From contig NC_134932.1 of assembly GCF_051020765.1 (NCBI RefSeq), positions 4,154,001 to 4,218,000 on the forward strand: DNA of 64,000 bases, written 5' to 3'. The position numbers were made by a program, and so were the translations under genes. The notes beneath the pieces were generated by a model. That model saw nothing but the letters and a program-made list of their open reading frames with translations. It made no database searches and had not been told where the DNA came from. Source of the DNA: Lasioglossum baleicum (Eukaryota; Arthropoda; Insecta; Hymenoptera; Halictidae). Shown here in pieces: positions 10,601 to 23,267 of this stretch. Numbering within the stretch: position 1 is the first letter of the stretch; each line of letters begins with the position of its first letter.

Positions 10601-13555
10601 CGGAAAGAAGATGAGAAGAAGCAACTGGAACAGGAGGCCGAAACAGTTGAGAAGGATTATGTTCCTAAGAAGAAGAAATCTAGGATAGCCCATACACCCA
10701 AGGTCGCGAAGAAAGAAAACATTTCCTTGAACAGTTGTGCACAGGCTAGAACTTCCTTAATTAAAAATCTTGAGGATAAAACCGTGAAACCTCAGACCAC
10801 TATCGTAAATAGAACAGAGGCCGATCCTAGCATAGCGGACGAGGCCATCGTGACAGAAGAAACACCTGTTCAGACAATAGCGAAAGAGGATAGTGAAAAA
10901 TTAGCAGATAAAAGTAGCAGCGAAGCTGTGGAAGATGCGAGTCCGTTGAGTCCGGATCCTGATTCACTCGATAAAATGCCTGGTGAAGAGAGAAGTGAAC
11001 AACCGAAAGATATCCCCGTTGAGCCCGTTTTTGATATCTTTGCATTGATCGAGCAATCTGCGGAATCAAGAAAAGGACTCGAAATTAATTTGCCATGTCG
11101 TAAAAAGTCGCTCACTGAGATTGGTAATGGTACGAACGATATTTCTGCATTAGAGAAATCTGAGCAAAGAGAAAAAGGACTCGAAATTAATTTGCCAACT
11201 CGTAACGGGCCAGTTATCGGGACCGATAATACTACAAACGACATTTCTACGTTAATAATTTCTACAGACGATGCCTTTACATCAAGTCTGCAATCTGAAC
11301 AAACAAGAAAAGGATTTGAAATTAATTTTCCAGTTCGTAAAAAACCAGTTACTGACTCTGACAAAATTAAAAACGAGTCTAATGACGAACTGAGGACTAA
11401 TGGAAGTGATCAGCTCAAAGAATGGACAAAATCGGTGTCTTGCCAGGAGAATGATAGCCTCCTTATGGTCGAAGAAGTTGTAGAAGATAATAAGCCATTC
11501 GATTCTAAAGGTCCTTGGGTACTTAGAGAATACAAAGCGAAGGAAATGAACTACTATAGGGACATCAAATTGAATTCTCATACTCCGGTTGAGATTCTGG
11601 AACGACTCAACAAAGAGAATACGTTCAAAAGTCTACACAGTAAGAAGAAATTTAAAAATTTGGAAGCTGTCCGCGCGACAACAGGTAATATTTCTAAGTT
11701 TAATTAATTATTTAAAGAGGAAATGATTTATGCGACGTGTTCTATTTCAGATAAATTTGTAACGGAACAACTGCAGAGGCTTGTAGATAGTGAATGGAAG
11801 AGTGATGTGCATCAGGACGTGCTCGAGAAATTGAGAACGACATGTACGCCCCGAATCATGGCAAAGTATGGATCAAAATATCAAAATAAATTAATAAATA
11901 AGTTTATTAAACGGTTTGTAATCGATGTCATTCGATTTCAGAAATATCGTAGACTTTTTAAGCAACGAAGGAGAGAACCAACAGAGCTTGGATAAAACCC
12001 ACACACCGCCTGCGCCTTTGATGACGAAATCGCAGCAAAGGATCACGGCGCTATTGGTCGACTTGGAGAAAGAATTTCTGATGATCATGGAACTAGTTCA
12101 AAGCGGCATCGAGTTTAAAATATTTAGGTTCAACCAGAAACTATGTGTAGGTTGAAATGATATGAATTGACTCGGTCTATATATAAAATTCGATAATTCG
12201 AATTTAACAATCATATCTGTTTTTATTCGTAGAGATACATTGTGGTGTCGCTTGCTAGGATGTACACGGTTCTAGCACGCGTTCAGAAAGACAGAGAAAG
12301 AGTAAGGATATTCTGTTGCGATGCGCTTTATTGTTTAGGGCTTAATGCAACCATTGTTTTGTACACAGTATTCACTTCTTGGCCAGAGGTATTGCCATCT
12401 AACGATATCACTCAAGGTATCTACGTAACAGATGTCAATATAAATGAATCAGTTTATTTAATAATTGGGTAGTTGTATACAGTTGTATATAATCTGCAGA
12501 ATATTTGCCAAAATGTATCGCGCATCTTATCCTGTCGATGACCGCCGTCGACTATCCTAAGTTGAGCGCATTGAAGAGCTTGGTGAGGATATATTACAAG
12601 TATCCATCGGGAACATTGTCCAAGGATATGATAGTCGACTTGTTGAATGCTTTTGAAGGTAAGTAAAACACTGGAATAAATGATTTCAACGTATAATTGA
12701 TTTTCATTGTTCTCGTTGTAGAAAAATGTCAGGGCGAAGTAATGGCCGCCATCATGCTCTTAGCAAAGAAGGAGGGCACGGAGTGGACGTACAAAAATAT
12801 CGTTAAGCCTGTCTTGTTGCCCATGATAATTAACAACAAATGCTTCAGCGAGTACAAAGCATTCTGCCTTCTCGGTAATTAGCTTTCGCTCGCTATTATC
12901 AGAGGTGTACGAGAGACCGATAGTCGGAACGGGTTGAGACGAGTCGGTCCTCGAAGATTTCAGGATTCGAGAACGTTTCTCTATTTTCACTATCGGGAAA
13001 CTTTCGGCTTCTCGCACACCTTTAACTATTATATATAGTGTTGCGCTTGCTGCGGGTTTGGGGCATCCCTAGTTTTAAGGACAAGACAAATTGTAGTAAA
13101 CCGCAAGCCTTTAATCCTGCTCGACATTCGTAACAATAGGAATTGATATTTAATTGTTTTTTGTCATAATTGCAGGGACTCTGATGCGCCCGTTCCCTAT
13201 AGAAGACGACAAGGAAGTGGGCGGTATCGTCGAGCAACTAAGCGGCTTATGCGATTCCGATGCAGGTACGCTTTTTATTGAAATCACTTAACCCAGATCG
13301 CAGGTTGTCGAGAATATGCTAAATGGGAATTTGTGCTTTGAATCAGTATCGGACGAGCAACAAGAGGGTGTGATGTCGGCGTTAATGAGTTTGTCAAGGC
13401 ACAAATTCAATGAGGCGCTGTCGCACCTGCTGAAATGGACTCCTAATTCACCGCTTCGTGATCGAACCGTGGATCAGATCTGTGGAGTATACAATCAACG
13501 TAAACCAACTTTCTGGGCGAAATGTATCAGCAATTATAAAAAGAGGCGAACGTAA
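7658..13555 (+). CDS. Ice1: Little elongation complex subunit 1 (ICE1, interactor of ELL)
   Basis: ICE1 is the scaffold of the little elongation complex, which supports RNA polymerase II transcription of snRNA genes in the nucleus. Fourteen exons join in phase: 7658-7702, 7929-7999, 8080-8218, 8298-8475, 8546-8752, 8833-9087, 9177-11684, 11751-11865, 11942-12146, 12233-12416, 12500-12658, 12722-12874, 13176-13265 and 13347-13555, for about 1505 residues. The amino-terminal quarter is coiled coil; the large exon 7 is disordered and Ser/Lys-rich with a bipartite-like basic run. The carboxy-terminal region resembles the conserved end of human ICE1: SLARMYTVLARVQKDRERVR, TSWPEVLP, EWTYKNIVKPVLLPM, and SALMSLSRHKFNEALSHLLK. 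Acceptor choice at 9171 or 9177 changes two residues. The donor at 12147 (GTAGGT) is weak and chosen by phase. Identification rests on remembered family similarity; fairly sure. Confidence 0.85.
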
Positions 13556-16500
13556 CGTGCACCTCTGCTGCCAATATGAATCATGTGATATTTATTTAGC
13601 AAATTATTCATGTATATGTATACAGTCTCGTTGATAATCTACCGGTAATCGGTTTAGCACGTTACTTATCTCAGTATCTTCATCGATTGAAATGTACGAT
13701 TCACATTTTACCGGAGTGATCTCTCTTCTAAGATTACAATACGAACTTACTGTGTACATACTAATTTGCGCTTCGTGTTAGAATTAGTTTAATACATGCT
13801 TCAAACTAGTCAACCTCGGAACGTTAGTTCACACGAAGGACTAACAACTGTGCTAAACCAAAGAAGATATATTTGTCGTGCAACAGAAGCATACCCCTTG
13901 GCACGAGTTAAGTTTGTTACGTCGAGAACCTCCTATACTTTTAACGAATTTCGAAGTTTAACGAAACGTCGTTTTATGATCAAATAAAGTGAGAAACTGG
14001 TTTTCTAGACCGACTCTATTGCATTTCCACCCATCAATGTGTTTAAATAGGGGTTATCTTTTAACTTGTGATCATTTTTATAATTACGTGGTGTCGATTT
14101 TGCATGTGGGCTGGTTTTACGAGCACCACCCGGTGTAATTTCTGCTGTATCTCTTCAACCGGAAGATTCTGCCTGAAAAATGCAGTGGAAGAAGACATTG
14201 GTCGGACCGGCGCACAGTGGGGAATTTGGTTGAAACTCTATTCAAAATCAAAGAACTTTCGATAGAAATGAGGTAGAGCGATGAATTTTTTTTTAAATTA
14301 AAGCTGTAACTTTGCAGAATGTGGGAAAAATAGGGAGATTATGGTAAGAACGTTTTTTAACCTTTAGAAAATTCGTTAAACTTTCACAATTTCAAGAAAA
14401 TGTGGTTTCTCCGTTACCACGGGCGGAAGAACGTTTTTTAACGTTGAGAAAATTCGTTAAAAAACTGTTCGTACCGTAATCTCCCTATTTTCCCATATTC
14501 TACAGAGTTTCAGCTTTAATTTTAAAAAAATTCATCGCTCTACCTCATTTCTATCGAAAGTTCTTTGATTTTGAATCGAGTTAGGTCAAATTTAACCACT
14601 GTGCTATACAGCTGAATATTCATGAGATTCCAGTCCATCGCATGAACGAGACCATTAACCTGAACTCAGGATAACACTCATTATCGGGGTACTGTACATT
14701 AAATAGTAATTAGAAGGTGTACGGACTTACGTAGCTCAGCGACTCCCGCCAGGATGCCGATGGGGCACTTTTTGAATTAGCGCGCCACAGGAAGCCCAAC
14801 TACGTCGCGGGAAATTTAGATTGCAACTCATCGTTCTAACGCTCCTTCAACAGTTTCAGGTGAGTTCTCTTACTGCTTCAAAACGCGAGAATTTTCTACA
14901 AAAAAACTAGACCCATATTAATAAGTACTTTAATTAAAAAGCTTTATATTTTCTCCCAGTTACATCTCATTGATTTTGATTTATTTCATTTAGGGCCTAC
15001 TAGATGGTAATGGCGATTTGTATATTGCTACCGGAAGTCCTCTGGAGGAACGGCGGTAAGAAACATCAACGTTTGAATTCGTAACGCGTGAACAACATGA
15101 ACGATGAACACCTAGTTAATATGCACGTTTAATCCATATTTTTATAGTGGTAATAGAAGTGAGAATCTTTGAGCTTACGAGTTTTATACGGGGTACTCCA
15201 TTACATTCTACAGATATGTACATATATAGTTGATCTGTTACGGGAAAAGAAATTTGCAATACAGAGGATTGCGTACAAAAGAGAAGAAGCTAACACTAAA
15301 TGCTATAATTGTACCGCGTTAAACTTATGCGATATAAATCGATAAACCGCAATTCGAAATGATAATCTTACGTTTCTTATCCGATTCGCAACTGTATCGT
15401 CGGTGTTGATTTCTAATCGAAGCACTCGTGTACACTGTTACCTCTAAGCTGTAAAGCTGTAACCTGTAAGCTGTACGCTACAGAAAAGTTTACGTATCCG
15501 AACGAAAGAATTTTTGGGTGCAATTGGTGAACAAAATAAATAATGGTTTGTCGCAGTATCGTGTCGTTGTGACTCGTAATCGCGTAACCACAGTAAACGA
15601 GTAATATAAATTGTCGCTTACTCGAAAGACATAACACGATCACGGTTTTTGAAATGGTATCAATTGAAAACGGAGGGGAAAACGACTTTGTCGAATAATT
15701 GCTTTTTTCCCCTGTCAATTGTTGGATGTACGTGTCAACAAATTTCCTTTTAATGTCCAACGTGGGCGCTGCGACGGCGCTGCCATACTGCATCCAATCG
15801 GTCTAAGGAAACGAGAAATTTTTCGAAAGCAAGTTAACATGTGTATGTGGTTGTTGTAGCTCTTAGCGGCATACCGTAAAAAAACATGTCGTCCTTGCGA
15901 TTTGGTATTAAAAATCTACCTATATTTGAGTATTATTCGGATTCGAGGAGATGTATACATGGTAAATAAAAAAAAAGTTACATCGTCGATTCGTAATTTA
16001 CGACGCGACGACGCTCTCTTTTCCCAAACTATGCATACGTTTGATGCTTCAACACGGTCGCGAGTTACCGTTTACATTGCATTAGTTAAATATCTAATAA
16101 ATATAACAACAACGTTTTACAATAACTAATTACATGCATACATAAATATAATTATTTGCTATAGTATACGATGTTACTTTATGTTTATCTCTATGTACAA
16201 TAGTTATAGCGTTCTTCGATTATTCTCGTTTCTCGATAAAATGTCAATATAACAAAATATATATACTCGTGTAAATCTATAAGTTAATAACGAACAGAAC
16301 GCTAAGAAATTTATTTTAGTTCCAGAATATTGACATTTTCCTTAGAATGAATCTGACGGGTTTAAAAGTTTTCCAATTACACATTTTTCTCCTGATCGTT
16401 TCGGATGTTTCGTATTCGTAAATGGCGTAAATGGCGTGGATGAAACGTGGGTAAAGGTCCGGTTGTAACGAGCTAAACTTGTCCGAAGAAAATAATGACT

Positions 16501-17583
16501 TCGCGTATATCGGAAAATACACGACGCGATATTAAGAGACAAAACAAAACAATAACAGAATAAAAATCGTTGGTCACTGTAGAATTTTCTTGAATGTTGC
16601 TGCAGTGGAAAAAAATCGTATTCTTATGACTAGAGTTATAATGTTTAGTACAGTTGTTCAACACAGTTAAATGATATCGTTCCTTAACTCTTTCCATACA
16701 CGGTTGCGTCACCGCAAATACGTAAAATAGTTTGTCGACGATTGTGCTCGTGTCATGGATAATCTTCACATTCAAAATATATATATTTGTCTTGAAAGAT
16801 ACGCTATATCCTACATGCTATTATGCTGTTATGGTATTATGCTGTTATGCTATATTCTACGTACTACATGCTACGATCTGTATGTATATGTACGTGTAAA
16901 TGTATGTTAGTTTATTACGTATGTGTTCGTCTTTGTAAAGTTGAGCTGTGTTTAATATTTACTAATACACCTAAGAGGACGACGACACGATCTCGAAATC
17001 TTTCCATCGAAAGCACACAATGTTCGAAGTGTAAAAGGAAAAGAGTTGAAGGGAAACGAGTAAACCAGTTCCATCGAACAAACGGTGACGTGCAACGTTC
17101 AGCCTGCTGTTCGTGAACCGACATTTTCCTCGTTTGTTACGATAAGTTAACTGTGCCGGTGATAATAGGAACTAGATATAAGTTTACTTAAAAATGAAAT
17201 TTCTTTAAAAACATGCGCGCGTCTTGACAGCATCTACGATACGCACAGAATCATTTCGTTGACCCGCTCGATTCGTCAAAATGTTAAAATATATAAATTC
17301 CTTCCGAACAACATTTCGTCTAAAAATATTTAATACTCTGGATTTGTAGCTAAAAAACATTGTTACGATCGATGGCAATATGAACGAATTGAAAGAGACG
17401 TTACGACACACTCGTTGCAGTCAAGCCACAGGGATTCTTCAAAGAAATTTACATCGGTGCTCAATTTGTATGTTTGCGTTCGCGTCTCAAGACGTTCCTT
17501 TCGAAACAAAGTACTGCCCGATAATTGAATTTCCGCGAGCGCGCGCAACACGCGACTCGTGCACCAAAGTTCTCTCGTTACTT
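13556..17583. other. Intergenic region between the 3' ends of Ice1 and Glut1
   Basis: Ice1 ends at 13555 going right and Glut1 ends at 17584 going left, so both 3' UTRs lie here. A candidate poly(A) signal for Ice1 is AATAAA at about 13984. On the minus strand TTTATT at about 16309 could serve Glut1. The only clear repeat is the inverted-repeat element at 14213-14603. Two possible spliced plus-strand exons near 14800-15056 are treated under findings. No protein-like frame was found. Confidence 0.5.
14213..14603. mobile_element. Transib-like MITE, copy A
   Basis: A 391-bp inverted-repeat element. Its ends read CACAGTGG inward on both sides, followed by a long imperfect inverted repeat containing CTTTCGATAGAAATGAGG and AGAGCGATGAATTTT. 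The centre has no coding frame. The left flank is CGGCG, but the right flank is CTATA, so no target-site duplication survives for this copy. Copy B at 18009-18366 is nearly identical internally and does have a 5-bp duplication. Assignment to Transib is inferred from the terminal heptamer and from copies B and C. Confidence 0.7.
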
Positions 17584-20500
17584 CTATTCGTAAGATCTCT
17601 GTCGGAACATGCTGCTAATCTCCTCCATCGTTTTGTTCTTGGTCTCGGGCACCTTCTTGTAGATGAAGAAAACGAAGAATGCTTGCAGCACCGCGAAAAT
17701 TATGAATACGTAAGCACCCATCGCCTCTTGCATCGGTAGGAATCCGATACTGACGATGAAATTCGCAGTCCAATTGACCGCGATAGCAACCGAGGTTGCC
17801 GCGGGTCTCGCAGACTGATTGAACAGTTCGGATACCAAGAACCAGGGAATGCTTCCGGGTCCGGTCGCGAACAGGACCACGAACATGATCACCAACACGA
17901 TCGAGAAATAGGCTGCCGTGCGGGATGTGTCCTGTAAAAAAAATAAAACAATCCGATTTGTTATCCGTTTCATCGATGACTATAGCGTTTCTGTTCCCTC
18001 GGACGGCCCAAAATAACTTTCGATAGAAATGAGGTAGAGCGATGAATTTTTTAAAAATTAAAGCTGAAACTTTGCAGAATATGGGAAAAATAGGGAGATT
18101 ACGGTACGAACGGTTTTTAACCTTTAGAAAATTCGTTAAACTTTCACAATTTCAAGAAAATGTGGTTTCTCCGTTACCACGGGCGGAAGAACGTTTTTTA
18201 ACGTTGAGAAAATTCGTTAAAAAACTGTTCGTACCGTAATGTCCCTATTTTTCCCCATATTCCGCAAAGTTTCAGCTTTAATTTAAAAAAAATTCGTCGC
18301 TCTACCTCATTTCTATCGAAACTTATTTTTTTTTGAATCGAGTTAGGTCACTTTTCGGTCACTGTGCGGCCCTGACTACAATCTAGTCGACATTCTCGAA
18401 AGATGAAAATTGGGAATCGCGAATCGAGAACCGAGAAACGATACTTACAGCGAAAGCGAGGCAGACCGCGAGCAAAGCGGTGTCGATGAACATTCCGGTA
18501 AAGCCGACCATGAGCAACGTTTTCCTTCCAGCCTTCTCGACGAGTATCAAGGAGATGAAAGTCATGAGGACGTTCATCGCGCCGACACCCATCGTCGCAT
18601 TCTGTGCCGCGGTTTTGTCTAGTTGCGCCATCGTAAAGATTTTCGTCGAGAAGAACATGACGGCGTTTATGCCGGACAATTGTTGCGCGAACATCACCAT
18701 CAGCGCAATTACCAGCGGGATCCTCAGAGTAGAGTTTACAAACAGCTCTCTCAGCGTGACCTTTGGCACCATCCTCACCGATTCATACTCTGTTCTCATT
18801 TCTTCCATCTCATCGTGAACTTCGATCGTGCCGCGTAGCCAGGACAAAGCTGTAACACAACAACGGGCATACTTTGTACTTGTTACCGTAGATAATAACC
18901 GTTTCGCTCTAATAACAAACGGCCAATCTGATTTGTTTGGCTCGGACATGGGCTAGGGCTAGGAATCAAAGTCGAAATCGGGCCGTGCCGTGCATCAAGC
19001 GGCATAAGCAGCGATATCAAAATACAATTGGAACCATTCAATAATTATAATTACAGATCTTTACGCAACGCTTTCCTATATTGGTCTATGTTATTCGGAT
19101 ATTTTAACCCGGCGTTGGTAAGGTGGGAAAATGTATCGTAAGTGGTAAGGTGGGGTCTCACAGACCCCCCGAAATAATATATTGTATTATAGAAATAAAT
19201 ACCTTTTTCATATTTATAAGATTAGGTATTGCTTAATTAGAGACTTGCAATTTATCAGAGTAAAAACGCAGATCCACGAAATTAAATTTTTATTATTCAA
19301 TAATACTTTTAACGACTGTCACGCGTTGTTACAATGTTACAATCAATCTGAAATCTCTGGGGTCTGTGAGGCCCCACCTAACTAACGTCGGGTTAAAAAA
19401 AAAACATTAAAGGGGCGGCATTTCGAAGGACTCGCATCATACCGACAAAATCTACCTGACGACCTTGATCGAAATCGACGATCGACTGGCGAAACATACC
19501 TCTTTGGGCTTCCATGTCCTTTCCTCTACTGAGCAACAAGTATTTCGGACTCTCCGGGCACAACGGAAGCGTGGCTACTTGGAAGATCGCAGGAACGATC
19601 GTCAAGCATAAAAGAAGAGGCCAATGTTCAGCCGAGCCCATCACTTGCTCCAGCCCGAGAATCTGCGCTACGAGAATAGACATGGTGATAACCAATTGAT
19701 AAACCGTTCCAACGGCTCCTCTCAGATGAATAGGCGATATCTCGGCTAAATACATGGGTGCTAGACCAGCGTTCAATCCCGCGTTGATACCGATCAGAAG
19801 TCTTCCGATGATGATCATCTCGTAACTCTTCGCCGCTTTGGCAGAGCCCTCGAAAATGACTGTGAGGAGGACCAGCACGTTGTTCAGTAAGAGACCACCC
19901 TTTCGACCGAAACGATCGGCTATAGAACCCACCAGAGATCCACCGATCATTCCACCGACGCAGAATATCGACACCGCTATCGACCATATCATCGTTACCT
20001 CCGATTGTTTGGTCGGTACGCCGGTACGATTCTCTTTCAGCTCGCTGATCCAGTCCTCGATAAGCTGTAACACACACCAGAGACCGTCACGAATGTTAAC
20101 TCGACGCGTGTTCGTCTCGCGACCGCCGAAAACTTCGCAAACACCGAGCGAATTTCATCGAATTATCGCTCTACATTCTACATTATACGAGAGATGAAGT
20201 TGGAACAAATACGCTGTGCACAGATCCGTTTGCTTCGAAATTATAGATTTTCTTTATAGATTGTCCCTCTCTCCTTATGCAAATCAATTTTTACGCACCT
20301 GAACGTGCTTTGAGATCTCGAGCAGATTTTCAAACCCTTAAAAAGCCAGATCTAATCTCTTTTTTGCGCTTTCGATAAATATTACCAACGATATTCCAAA
20401 TATCTTAAGTTTTCCAATATTTTTTTATTTTATTAAAAATTTTAGAGAATTCTCGAGAAATATAGTCTTACTTTTCATTTCTCGAGAAACGAAAAATGTT

Positions 20501-21592
20501 GAGAAATCAGGAACACTAGTTGGAAGAGAAGATATACTGATATGTGAAAGCATGTGGAAGAATTTAAGGATTTTCGTGATTTCCAGTGTCGAAAATTCTC
20601 AATTTTGTATATTCACACAAATTAAATGGAAATTATTTCATACTTTTTGTGCGTACTTTTTGTGCATACTTTTAAGTACGTTCTTTCTCTGTTCTATTTT
20701 CTTCAGTAGTAACTAGTAACGGCATGATCTTTATCGTCGCGTAAGCAATCTGTAATCCCGCGTGCAATGTCGGCAAGTGTAACGTCACCAACTTTATTAT
20801 TATTGTTGTTGTTGTTGTTGTTGTTGTTGACGTTGCGATTATGCAACAATAAATCGACCAATAATCACTGGGAGAATTGATATTCCGTGCACGCGATAGC
20901 TAAACAGCGAAACAATCGCGGGGAGAATATGAATTGTTAGGTTCGAAGCGTGGTATTTCCTTTCCAGTGAATTCGCACGTGCGTTTTTTCTAATGCGGAC
21001 CGAATAGTTGTCGCGTTGATCACTGACATTTCGAAATGTGACGGTCTACATAATGAACAATTTAAAGTAGCATGCGAACACGTAAAAAGACCGACACCCC
21101 GCTAGTAAGGGATGTTACATAAGCGACTTGTAATCGAGAATGTCATCCGCGACCGTACATCGTAGGTAAATCGTACATTGTACTATGTACGCGCTACTAT
21201 CGAAACGCGAACAAATTTCGAGCGCGCGCTCGGATGCGATTATGCAAAGGTATACGGTCGGTTAATGACGCAAGCAGAATTATCAAGGCGTTTCGTTTTC
21301 GTAAGCAGGAGCGACGGATTATCATAAATCGATGAACATTCTCACGTTTCGCTGTTCAGTGCGAGGCGACGCGTTTCGATTGGATTCGGTTGAGCAGCGA
21401 ATGAACGCGCGCGAACGGAATCGGCGAGGGAATAAGTGGTTCGGTATAGTTTCAGGGAAACGCTGACAATTGACAATGCGTTTTGCGAAATACCTGCTGA
21501 GGTGCGTTAACGACACCGGTGTTGTACCCATGCTGGAAAGATGATCCGAGCGCAGCAGCCGCAATAGCAAACGCTAACCGTCCGTTTAGACC
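17584..21592 (-). CDS. Glut1: Facilitative glucose transporter, GLUT1 type (SLC2A class I), transporter core
   Basis: A twelve-helix major facilitator superfamily sugar transporter of the plasma membrane that carries glucose down its gradient. Core exons in coding order are 21494-21592, 19500-20064, 18449-18849 and 17584-17931, all GT-AG and in phase, 470 residues to the stop. Visible signatures are GLNGRLAFAIAAAALGSSFQ with HGYNTGVVNAPQQ (helix 1), DRFGRKGG (loop 2-3), PESPKYLLL, QQLSGINAVMFFST (helix 7, with the QLS motif of class I glucose carriers), EKAGRKTL, GPGSIPWFLVSELF, and VPETKNKTMEEI at the end. The first core exon starts in phase 0 with no start codon, so the amino terminus comes from upstream exons (candidates at 29014-29043 or 32979-40372). 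The carboxy tail ends soon after the transport domain; longer alternative tails are possible. Introns carry a Transib-like and a piggyBac-like element. Near certain as GLUT1-like. Confidence 0.95.
18009..18366. mobile_element. Transib-like MITE, copy B, in a Glut1 intron
   Basis: This is a near-identical relative of the element at 14213-14603, in the same orientation. The right end reads CACAGTGA inward. Both flanks carry the 5-bp direct repeat CGGCC (18004-18008 and 18367-18371), which marks a target-site duplication. The left end lacks about 30 bases that are present on the right, so this copy has lost one terminus and should be immobile. It lies in the intron between Glut1 exons 17584-17931 and 18449-18849. 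Confidence 0.75.
19108..19392. mobile_element. piggyBac-like MITE (TTAA target) in a Glut1 intron
   Basis: A 285-bp element is flanked on each side by TTAA (19104-19107 and 19393-19396). Its ends are inverted copies: CCCGGCGTTGGTAAGGTGG on the left and CCCGACGTTAGTTAGGTGG read inward from the right. A second inverted block, GGGGTCTCACAGACCCC against GGGGCCTCACAGACCCC, follows inside and is itself nearly palindromic. There is no coding frame. TTAA plus ends beginning CCC is the mark of piggyBac-superfamily elements. Confidence 0.75.
20065..21493. other. Glut1 intron between exons 21494-21592 and 19500-20064
   Basis: This intron of about 1.4 kb holds no protein-like frame. The only distinct feature is a TTG trinucleotide run at 20792-20829. 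Confidence 0.7.
20792..20829. repeat. (TTG)n microsatellite
   Basis: A TTA/TTG trinucleotide run of about 38 bases inside a Glut1 intron. Confidence 0.85.
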
Positions 21593-22257
21593 CTGCAACC
21601 AAGATGCATAATTCGTTATTAGTACCTATCTCGCTCGTGGTTGCCTCACGGAAATCTGGGAATGAGGAGACACACCTTTTTTTTCAATCATGTATTCAAA
21701 CGACACATATTACGGCTATCTTCCGTCGCCGATTGAACGATTAGATATATCTAATCTTATAAGACGGAAGGCAATCGTGCGATGGAATTTACATAAAACA
21801 CAGATAAGCGTAACAACGACCCTGCCCACTTCACCGTGAAACACCTCCAAAATAACGACTCATTTTTCCTCGACAGGCAAGTACGACGACATAATCTATG
21901 CCGTTAGAAATATCAGGATAGGATCGATTCGCGAATTCTCATTTTCTGCGACATGGTTTGAGGATTGGCAATTTTTTCGAGTTCCTTCGAACAATAATAT
22001 ATCATTTTAGAAACAGCTGGAGCGAATTTATTCGTTTTATTCCGGTCGAAATAGAGGAAAATCTCTCGCGACAATCGGTTTTTTACCGCGAATCCTTCCG
22101 TATTTTTTCCATTTTGAATATTCATGTCGTAATCTGCACAAAGTTACGAAATAGTTGGCGAATTCGCGGAGTTGAATTTCTTCGGTTCTCTGTGGCGTTT
22201 CGAAATGCGGAATCTACGCGTTCCGGACTCGTTTTCGAACACCGCGGTCGCTCGTCG

Positions 22258-23267
22258 CAGGGCCCGCTCTAGAGGGGAGCAATCCGGACATTTGTCCGGG
22301 GCGCGAAAATTTAGGGACGCCATTTTGGCTGGCAGTGTGAGTAAAATATCAATGTGTTAAATACCCAATTAATAGTAAATTTGCTTTTATTAAAATTGAA
22401 ACAAAATGATTTGATTTTTATTGAAGATAAAAGATATGTACCTTTATTTAAAAATATATATATATATATTCTTAAGGGACAGCAATTTGTTTTTTTGTCC
22501 GGGGCGACGCACCATGGGCCAAACCGACGAAATCTGCGTCGAAATCAAAGAACTTTCGATAGAAATGAGATAGAGCGATGAAATTTTTTTTAATGAAAGC
22601 TGAAACTTTGCAGAATATGGGATAATTATGGAGATTGTGGTACGAGCGTTTTTAACCTTGAAAGAATTCGTTAAACTTGCACAATTTCAAGAAAATTGTG
22701 GTTTTTCCAATACCACGCGCGGAGTAACATTTTTTTAACGTGCGACACATCATTTCCCGTAGATTTTTTCACGCTGATTTCGAATCTGGTTTCAAAATTT
22801 GTCTACGACCTCAGGATTTTGCAAGAAATCGATTTTTGTGAACACAACTTATGAAATCATTTTTTCGTTGAAATGAATTGGTAACCCACTAGTTTGAAGG
22901 AATATTGTACTCTCATATATAAAGCACATTAAAAATAATCATAATGAAGTATTTGAACGTTTACTTAAAATCAGCGTGAAAAAATCTACGGGAAATGATG
23001 TGTCGCATGTTAAAAAAGATTTTCTTCCGCGCGTGGTAGTGGAGAAACCACAGTTTTCTTGAAATTGTGCAAGTTCAACGAATTCTTTCAAGGTTACAAA
23101 AACGTTCGTACCACAATCTGCATAATTATCCCATATTCTGCAAAATTTCAGCTTTCATTTGAAAAAAATTTCATCGCTCTATCTCATTTCTATCGAAAGT
23201 TCTTTGATTTTGACGCAGATTTCGTCGGTTTGGCCCATAGTGCGACGTAACCACTAGAGCGGGCGCT
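22258..23267. mobile_element. hAT-like MITE interrupted by a nested Transib-like element
   Basis: The outer ends are inverted copies: CAGGGCCCGCTCTAG on the left and AGCGCCCGCTCTAG read inward from the right, which has lost the outermost C. The 8-bp direct repeat GCTCGTCG flanks it (22250-22257 and 23268-23275), the duplication length of hAT elements. Without the insert at 22510-23242 and its 5-bp duplication, the host element is about 270 bp. GTCCGGGGCG occurs twice inside, near 22290 and 22497. No coding frame. It lies upstream of the Glut1 core exons. Confidence 0.7.
22510..23242. mobile_element. Transib-like foldback element, copy C
   Basis: This 733-bp element is flanked by the perfect 5-bp direct repeat CGACG (22505-22509 and 23243-23247). 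The ends read CACCATGGGCC and CACTATGGGCC inward; the latter matches the CACWATG terminus known for Transib. The arms are long imperfect inverted repeats of about 270 bp each, so the whole element can fold back. The subterminal block CTTTCGATAGAAATGAGA is shared with copies A and B. No transposase frame is present, so it is non-autonomous. It is inserted in an older hAT-like element. Confidence 0.8.

Noticed and set aside
9661..11581. Several minus-strand frames of 75-164 codons
   Set aside because: All are antisense to the large Ice1 exon and have no features of their own.
14725..14800. GTAGCTCAGCG, like the D arm of a tRNA
   Set aside because: No matching acceptor stem, anticodon arm or TTC loop follows, so no tRNA was called.
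18410..20197. Plus- and minus-strand frames overlapping Glut1 exons in other frames
   Set aside because: Shadows of the transporter coding sequence; the Glut1 frame has all family motifs.
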